Assembly (NCBI RefSeq): GCF_035917575.1
Contig: NZ_CP109090.1
Coordinates: 7,316,001 to 7,380,000, forward strand
DNA from: Streptomyces sp. NBC_01788
GTDB taxonomy: Bacteria > Actinomycetota > Actinomycetes > Streptomycetales > Streptomycetaceae
Length of the DNA: 64,000 nucleotides
Reading direction: 5' to 3'
Shown here: in pieces, positions 59,736 to 64,000 of the stretch
How the letters are laid out: the number at the start of each line of letters is the position of its first letter
Position numbering within the stretch: position 1 is the stretch's first letter
The notes under the pieces: generated by a model
What the model was told of the DNA's origin: nothing
Seen by the model: only the letters and a program-made list of their open reading frames with translations
Database searches by the model: none
Translations under genes and position numbers: made by a program

Positions 59736-61226
59736 GTGTCGACCGGGGATCACGTCGAGCAGTTCGCGGCGCTGCTGCGCCGACTGAAGGACCGCACGGA
59801 TCGGAGCTACGGCTCCCTGGCCCGGCGCCTCAACATGAACACCTCCACGCTGCACCGCTACTGCGCGGGCGAGGCGGTCCCGCAGGACTACGCCCCGGTG
59901 GAGCGTCTGGCCGCCTTCTGCGGGGCAACACCGGAGGAACGCCTCGAACTGCACCGCCTGTGGCTGCTCGCGGTGGCGGCACGACAGCGGTCTCGGGCGG
60001 GTGAGGGGGCGACGGAGCCGACACGGGCCGAGGAGACGGCGGAGCCGACAAAGGCCGAGGGGGCGCTGGAGCAAGCAGGGGGCGAGCGGGCTTCGGGTCC
60101 GGACATCCGGACGGTACAGGGCGTGGATGACGGCGCGGACGGCATCGGTGGTGGCGGGGGCAGCACGAGCGGTGCACCGCCGCCACTCGACACGGGCGCG
60201 CCCGACGCCTGGCCGCCCATTCCCGGCGCTCCCGGACCGGGAAGTCCCGAGCCGACGGCCCAGTGGGATGCGGCCCGCTCGACCGGACGGCCCTGGTACC
60301 GCCGTCGCCGCACCGCCGTCGGTGCCGCCGCGGCGACCGTGTTACTGGTGACGCTGGGCAGTCTGCCGGCGCTGTCGGCCGGTCGGTCTCACGACAACTC
60401 CGCCAAGGCCCCCGGTCGGTCCCGTACAACAGGAACCGGTACGTCACACCGCCCCTCTGCCACTGCAACCAGCCCCTCCTCCAGTCGTTCATCGGCCTCG
60501 CCCTCCGCAGGAGTACGGGCTTCGGGGAGCCCCGAGCCGAAGGGCGGATCGTCGGCGGACACGAAGAGCGACGACCCGGTGACGACCGGTGTGCCGCTCG
60601 CCTGGACCGCCGACTCGCAGATCTGGCAGGGCGGTTGCGGGCACGACTACGTCATCGCGAAGAAGCCGGCCCAGGTGCCCCCGCCGCCGGTGCAGCAGGA
60701 CACCGGCGTGTGGGCGGCGGCGCAGGGGGCGGTGCCCGGGCGGCAGACGAGGGTGCAGATCTCGGTACAGGGGAAGTCGTCCACGGCCGTGGTCCTGGAG
60801 GCTCTCAAGGTCCGTATCGTCAGCCACGGCGCCCCGGTCACCGGCAACGCGTACGCCATGGGCCAGGGTTGCGGCAGCGACCTGGCGCCCCGTGAGTTCT
60901 CCGTCGACCTGGACGTCAACCGCCCGATCGTCCACGCGGGCCCCGGCAATGACAGAGGAAAGCCCGTCCCTGCGGTGCAGTTCCCCTACCGCGTCTCCGC
61001 CGAGGACCCGGAGGTGCTGCTGGTCACCGCGACGACCGAGGCTTACGACTGCCACTGGTACCTGGAACTCGACTGGTCCTCCCAGGGCCGCACCGGCACG
61101 GTCCGCATCGACGACCACGGCCGCCCGTTCCGCACCAGCAGCATCAAGGGCCTGCCTCACTACTGGTACGGCACGAACGGCGACGGTGTGCGTCAATGGG
61201 TGCCCGTCGACTCCTGGAAGCCCTGA
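59736..61226 (+). CDS. XRE-type helix-turn-helix protein with membrane anchor and extracellular domain
   Basis: 496 residues from GTG 59736 (CGGGGGAAC just upstream; ATG 59715 and ATG 59691 also in frame). Residues about 5-70 form a Cro/C1-type helix-turn-helix (SYGSLARRLNMNTSTLHRYC). A Pro/Gly/Glu-rich linker follows, then one membrane helix near residue 200 (AVGAAAATVLLVTLGSLPAL preceded by RRRR), a Ser/Thr/Pro-rich stalk and a C-terminal extracellular domain of about 210 residues with Cys pairs. This layout occurs in many Streptomyces proteins of unknown function, possibly linking an envelope signal to DNA binding. Confidence 0.85.
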   Translation: MSTGDHVEQFAALLRRLKDRTDRSYGSLARRLNMNTSTLHRYCAGEAVPQDYAPVERLAAFCGATPEERLELHRLWLLAVAARQRSRAGEGATEPTRAEETAEPTKAEGALEQAGGERASGPDIRTVQGVDDGADGIGGGGGSTSGAPPPLDTGAPDAWPPIPGAPGPGSPEPTAQWDAARSTGRPWYRRRRTAVGAAAATVLLVTLGSLPALSAGRSHDNSAKAPGRSRTTGTGTSHRPSATATSPSSSRSSASPSAGVRASGSPEPKGGSSADTKSDDPVTTGVPLAWTADSQIWQGGCGHDYVIAKKPAQVPPPPVQQDTGVWAAAQGAVPGRQTRVQISVQGKSSTAVVLEALKVRIVSHGAPVTGNAYAMGQGCGSDLAPREFSVDLDVNRPIVHAGPGNDRGKPVPAVQFPYRVSAEDPEVLLVTATTEAYDCHWYLELDWSSQGRTGTVRIDDHGRPFRTSSIKGLPHYWYGTNGDGVRQWVPVDSWKP

Positions 61227-61395
61227 CAAAGCCGCTTCACGTGACGGTGCGTGATCAGGCAGACGGCAAGGCCGAGGAATGCTTCGTGGTTGTCGTCGCG
61301 TCTCTCCCAGCGGATGCGCAGGCATCGGAAGCCGTGGAGCCAGGAGTTCGGTGCGTTCGACGGCCCCGCGGAAGGTGCCCGGGCCAGAGCCGTGT
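61225..61395 (-). pseudogene. IS5-family transposase C-terminal remnant
   Basis: Reads NSWLHGFRCLRIRWERRDDN, HEAFLGLAVCLITHRHVKRLC, the very end of an IS5-group (IS1031/ISL2-like) transposase, then runs on without the expected stop. It begins right at the stop of the XRE gene. Confidence 0.75.
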
Positions 61396-61495
61396 GGCCG
61401 GCCCGATCATGACACAACGCGTCCGAGCAGGCGGCGGGTCCTGCGTGAGCAACGGTCGGCTGCCCAGACTTCCGGCAGAGGGCACCGCTCCGCCG

Positions 61496-62020
61496 TCAGC
61501 GGGCGCTCGTGGTGGCGATGTCGCTGATGTGGTTGTACCGCTCCAGCAGCACGAAAAGCTTGATCTTCTGCGTCGTCTCCCCACTGCCGAAGGTCAGGGT
61601 GACGATGACCTCATGGCCGTTACCCACGGCGCCGTTGTCGCTCACCGTCCACTGCGCCGGGACATTCTGGGCACGCAGGACGCCGTCCGCCCCGTTCTTC
61701 TTCTCCCACGCCGCCAGTCGGTTGGCGAAGTCGGGCGTCAGGTAGTGCTTGCGGAGTGCCGTGGCCAGCGTGACGTCCGGGTCCGCGTAGTCGCCCTTCG
61801 CGTCGATGTACGCGCCGTAGAAGTCGGCGACCCGGGTCACCGACTGGCCGGACGTGCCGCTGACCGACTGCGATGCGGCGGCGGGCGCCTTTGCGGGGGC
61901 GTGGACGGACGCCTGTGCCGACACCTGTGTCGACACACCGAGTCCGACGGCCAGGACGAGGCCGGCGGCGACGGCCGCGCGGCGGCCCGGACGACGGTGT
62001 GCGGAGGACTTCCTGTTCAT
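61496..62020 (-). CDS. Secreted protein of unknown function
   Basis: 174 residues from ATG 62020 (GAAGGAAG upstream). A signal peptide is evident: basic start MNRKSSAHRRPGRR, hydrophobic core AAVAAGLVLAVGLGVS, and a likely AxA cleavage near residue 35. The mature part (VTRVADFYGAYIDAKGDYAD then HYLTPDFANRLAAWEKKNGA, WTVSDNG, VTLTF) has the look of small extracellular NTF2-like or DUF3828-like domains. No catalytic motif is seen. Confidence 0.8.
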   Translation of the reverse strand: MNRKSSAHRRPGRRAAVAAGLVLAVGLGVSTQVSAQASVHAPAKAPAAASQSVSGTSGQSVTRVADFYGAYIDAKGDYADPDVTLATALRKHYLTPDFANRLAAWEKKNGADGVLRAQNVPAQWTVSDNGAVGNGHEVIVTLTFGSGETTQKIKLFVLLERYNHISDIATTSAR

Positions 62021-62577
62021 GTGCGTCTTCCTTCTCTGGTCCGTATGTGGTTACTCTCGGCCGATTCCGGCTTTCGTGCCGAAGGCGCCTGCCGACTTGT
62101 CGCCATCTCGTCCGCGTCCGATTCGAGGGACAGGACGGCCCGGCTGCCCCATCGGACAGGAGTCGGCCCGGTGACTTCGCCCCGGGGTCGGCGTGTGGCG
62201 GCGGGCGCCGCGGGGAGGCGAACGCCGCACCTTGAGTACTCGGGCACACAGGTGTCCCGGTACGCAGGCGCAGGGTAGGTGTCGTTGCGGTGCTGCTGCC
62301 GGGGCGGTCGTTCTGCCTCGGCCGGTGCGACATCCACAGCTTCGAGGACGGCGGGGATCCACACAACGCCTGCCGCCACACCGGCGACGATGGAACGATC
62401 CCACCCCTGTTGAACTGCGGAAACAGAGGTCCCTGGGATGCCCTGAGATGCAGTGCTGGGACGCGGAGACGACTCATGGCGGTTGGCCGACTTCTCCATG
62501 CAGCGCAGTCTGTCCTGACGGCGTACCAGCCGCCGACAGGGCGAAAGTTGGCTGATGTGGCACAACCGGATGATCTA
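62021..62577. other. 557-bp gap without a supported gene
   Basis: Contains the promoter region of the secreted-protein gene; no hexamers are convincing. Open frames on both strands lack family similarity and ribosome binding sites. Confidence 0.5.
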
Positions 62578-63419
62578 GTCCAAGGGGTCAGTGATCGTAG
62601 GCGATCAGTGAGCGTAGGACGGTTTGTCCGGTGGCGTCGTTGTGCCAGATCGCGGAGGTCGACGCGAGGATGCGTTGCATGACGCGGGCCATGACACCGC
62701 CGGGTGTGCGCCCTCGCTACCGTTCGAGGTCAAGATGTCCCTTGAAGGTCTCGTTGATCGATTCGATGACCTGCCGCAGCGACAGTTCGCGTTCGAAACC
62801 ACGGCCGAAGTAGTTCTTGTCGCCGATGAGAGTCTGTCGGGGGCGCTCTCGCAGAAGCTCGCATTCGGCGGCCAGGAGGTCGAGGAGGGTCTCGCGTTCG
62901 TCGGCCTTGGCCCCGGTCAGGGCGAAGGCGATGGGCAGGCCCTGAGGGGTGCAGACCAGGTACAGGCGCAGGCCCCAGAAGAAGCGGCTGTGGCTGGCGC
63001 AGTAGCCGTATTCGGCCCAGCCTGCCAGGTCGGAGCGTTTGACGGTCTCGCGGGAGCGGCCGCATTCCACCGGGGTGGAGTCCACGACCCATACGTCGTC
63101 GCTCCACACCGAGGTGGTGGCGGCCAGGATCCGGTTGACGCTCCGCATCAGAACGGCGGCCTTGCGCAGCCGCTTGTTGTAGCCGGGCTGCTGGGGCAGG
63201 CAGGGGAAGAGGTGGCGCAGGTGGGCACGGGCATGGCGGAGCCATTTGGCCTCAGGCGGGGCGTAATGCCGACCGGCGGGCGCCACGGCGCCAGGTCGGG
63301 ATGCTCCTTCAGCGTGTCGTCGGTCGTCGCATAGAGTGCTGTCGCGAGGGTGTCCACGTCGTTCGTCACAAAACGATCTTGGACATCCTCGTTCTGGTCT
63401 CCGCAGGCACCCCTTGGAC
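62578..63419 (-). mobile_element. IS982-family insertion sequence (inactive)
   Basis: About 842 bp bounded by inverted repeats GTCCAAGGGGT (62578-62588) and ACCCCTTGGAC (63409-63419), 11 of 11 matching. It contains one degenerate IS982-type transposase on the minus strand. Target duplications could not be identified with confidence. Confidence 0.8.
62588..63369 (-). pseudogene. IS982-family transposase with frameshift/deletion and amber stop
   Basis: The N-terminus (GTG 63369; TNDVDTLATALYATTDDTLK) reads in one frame to about 63265. The family segment of roughly 25 residues before the RWLRHARAHLRHLFP motif is then missing and the frame changes. The DDE part (VWVVDSTPVECGRS, LIGDKNYFG, VIESINETFKGHLDLER) follows. 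A TAG at 62717-62719 interrupts the last 43 codons, which stay in frame (RGRTPGGVMARVMQRI, LRSLIAYDH, stop at 62588). Not functional as it stands. Confidence 0.85.
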
Positions 63420-63439
63420 CACACCACCAGGAGGAACCA

Positions 63440-63829
63440 GTGTCATACCCGCAGCTGCTCACCCCCGAGGAGAGGCTCGCCGACGCGAAGAAGCTGTTGA
63501 GCCTCCCGCGTATCGTCGTGATCTGCGGCTCCACCCGCTTCATGACCGAGATGAACGAGGCCGATCTGCGGGAGACCAAAGCCGGAAAGATTGTCGTCAA
63601 ACCGGGCTGTGACATGAAGTCGCCGCACGAACTTTGGTCCGATCCTGTCGAGGACGATGCGCTGAAGGTTCGACTCGACGATCTGCACCGGGCGAAGATC
63701 CGGCTCGCTGATGAGGTGCTCGTAGTCGGCGACTACATCGGAGACAGCACCCGAGCCGAAATCGCCTACGCCCGGTCGCTGGGCAAGCCCGTGCGGTTCA
63801 CGCACCCCGAAGTCGACCCTGACGCCTGA
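63440..63829 (+). CDS. Nucleoside 2-deoxyribosyltransferase-like / DUF4406-type protein
   Basis: 129 residues from GTG 63440 with AGGAGG at 63429-63434. The core IVVICGSTRFMTEMNEADLR, then DDLHRAKIRLADEVLVVGDY and SLGKPVRFTHP, follows the Rossmann-like nucleoside deoxyribosyltransferase superfamily. It starts 20 bp outside the IS982 right end. Such proteins are common in phage and accessory regions; the function is not known. Confidence 0.75.
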   Translation: MSYPQLLTPEERLADAKKLLSLPRIVVICGSTRFMTEMNEADLRETKAGKIVVKPGCDMKSPHELWSDPVEDDALKVRLDDLHRAKIRLADEVLVVGDYIGDSTRAEIAYARSLGKPVRFTHPEVDPDA

Positions 63830-63915
63830 CCGCCCGCTACCACCGCGACAACCAGGGCCGGCAGCCCGCCACCTGACCGTCTCGCGGTGGCTTCGGCCGC
63901 CGCCCACCCCACACC

Positions 63916-63935
63916 CTCCGCAGGCATCCCTTGGA
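63916..63935 (+). repeat. Second copy of the IS982 right end
   Basis: CTCCGCAGGCATCCCTTGGA matches 63399-63418, at and just outside the IS982 right end, at 19 of 20 positions, in direct orientation. Another related element, or a remnant of one, may lie here or begin beyond the window. Confidence 0.55.
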
Positions 63936-64000
63936 ATTGATCATCTAGAGCGGGTCGGCCCCTGTGCCCAGACGGCGGCGGCCTGGCGACCGCGTCACCA
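63936..64000. other. Right edge without a gene
   Basis: 65 bases with no recognisable feature beyond the repeat. Confidence 0.4.

Noticed and set aside
62588..62730. A frameshift near the end of the IS982 transposase
   Set aside because: The 43 codons after the stop at 62717 are in the same frame, so it is an in-frame amber codon; the real frame change is near 63.26 kb.

Overview
The window comes from a high-GC actinomycete, most likely Streptomyces or Kitasatospora. The evidence is roughly 70 % GC, GTG starts with GGAGG-type ribosome binding sites, a SyrB2-like enzyme set in actinobacterial codon use, and many actinobacterial IS fragments. No database search was possible; family names rest on motifs read from the translated sequence.

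Region 1 (1-41.4 kb) is the right-hand part of a trans-AT NRPS-PKS gene cluster of the leinamycin (lnm) family, all on the + strand and tightly coupled (ATGA/GTGA overlaps). It opens with a truncated SyrB2-like Fe(II)/2-oxoglutarate halogenase and a SyrC-like aminoacyl transferase with a Cys nucleophile. Two giant synthases follow (4227 aa and 7109 aa). The order is ACP / Cy-Cy-A-T-Ox / KS0-ACP / KS-KR-ACP / KS | DH-ACP-KR / KS-(dead ACP)-ECH-ACP / KS-DH-KR-cMT-ACP / KS-KR-ACP / KS-ACP-ACP-DUF-SH-TE. No AT domain is present. The terminal DUF-SH(PLP C-S lyase)-TE block is the hallmark of leinamycin-type synthases. Behind it lies a beta-branching cassette: a LnmK-like acyltransferase/decarboxylase, LnmL-like ACP, HMG-CoA-synthase-like enzyme, a second ACP, and a KS whose catalytic Cys is Ser. 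A type II thioesterase and a LmbE-type deacetylase end the operon at a strong hairpin.

My reading of how this works: a carrier-bound amino acid, activated by an A-T protein that must lie left of the window, is chlorinated by the SyrB2-like enzyme. The SyrC-like enzyme moves it onto the N-terminal carrier of the first synthase. Cys is then condensed, cyclised and oxidised to a thiazole, and the chain is extended by six elongating KS modules. It receives one or two beta-branches, a sulfur is installed by the SH domain, and the TE releases it, possibly as a macrolactam through the starter amine as in leinamycin. A trans-AT and an ECH1-type dehydratase are not in the window and must be upstream or elsewhere.

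Region 2 (41.4-50.4 kb) holds accessory genes of less certain membership: a DUF3224 protein, two paralogous acyl-AMP ligases, a decayed DHA2-type exporter gene divergent from a TetR regulator, an FAD monooxygenase, a VOC protein and a cytochrome P450. This is probably the right edge of the cluster.

Region 3 (50.4-64 kb) is a mosaic of small intact genes (DUF1697, two hypotheticals, GNAT plus an IF-1 paralogue, a RibD/DHFR-like reductase, NUDIX, a membrane-anchored XRE protein, a secreted protein, a deoxyribosyltransferase-like protein) set among broken pieces of IS5, IS1182, IS21 (IstB), resolvase and IS982 elements and of WYL, LysR-type and dienelactone-hydrolase genes. Its most interesting item is the GNAT/IF-1 operon. 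It has a recognisable promoter, a 17-codon leader peptide with a strong ribosome binding site, and a hairpin next to the GNAT ribosome binding site, which looks like a ribosome-sensing attenuator. No rRNA, tRNA or CRISPR array was recognised.
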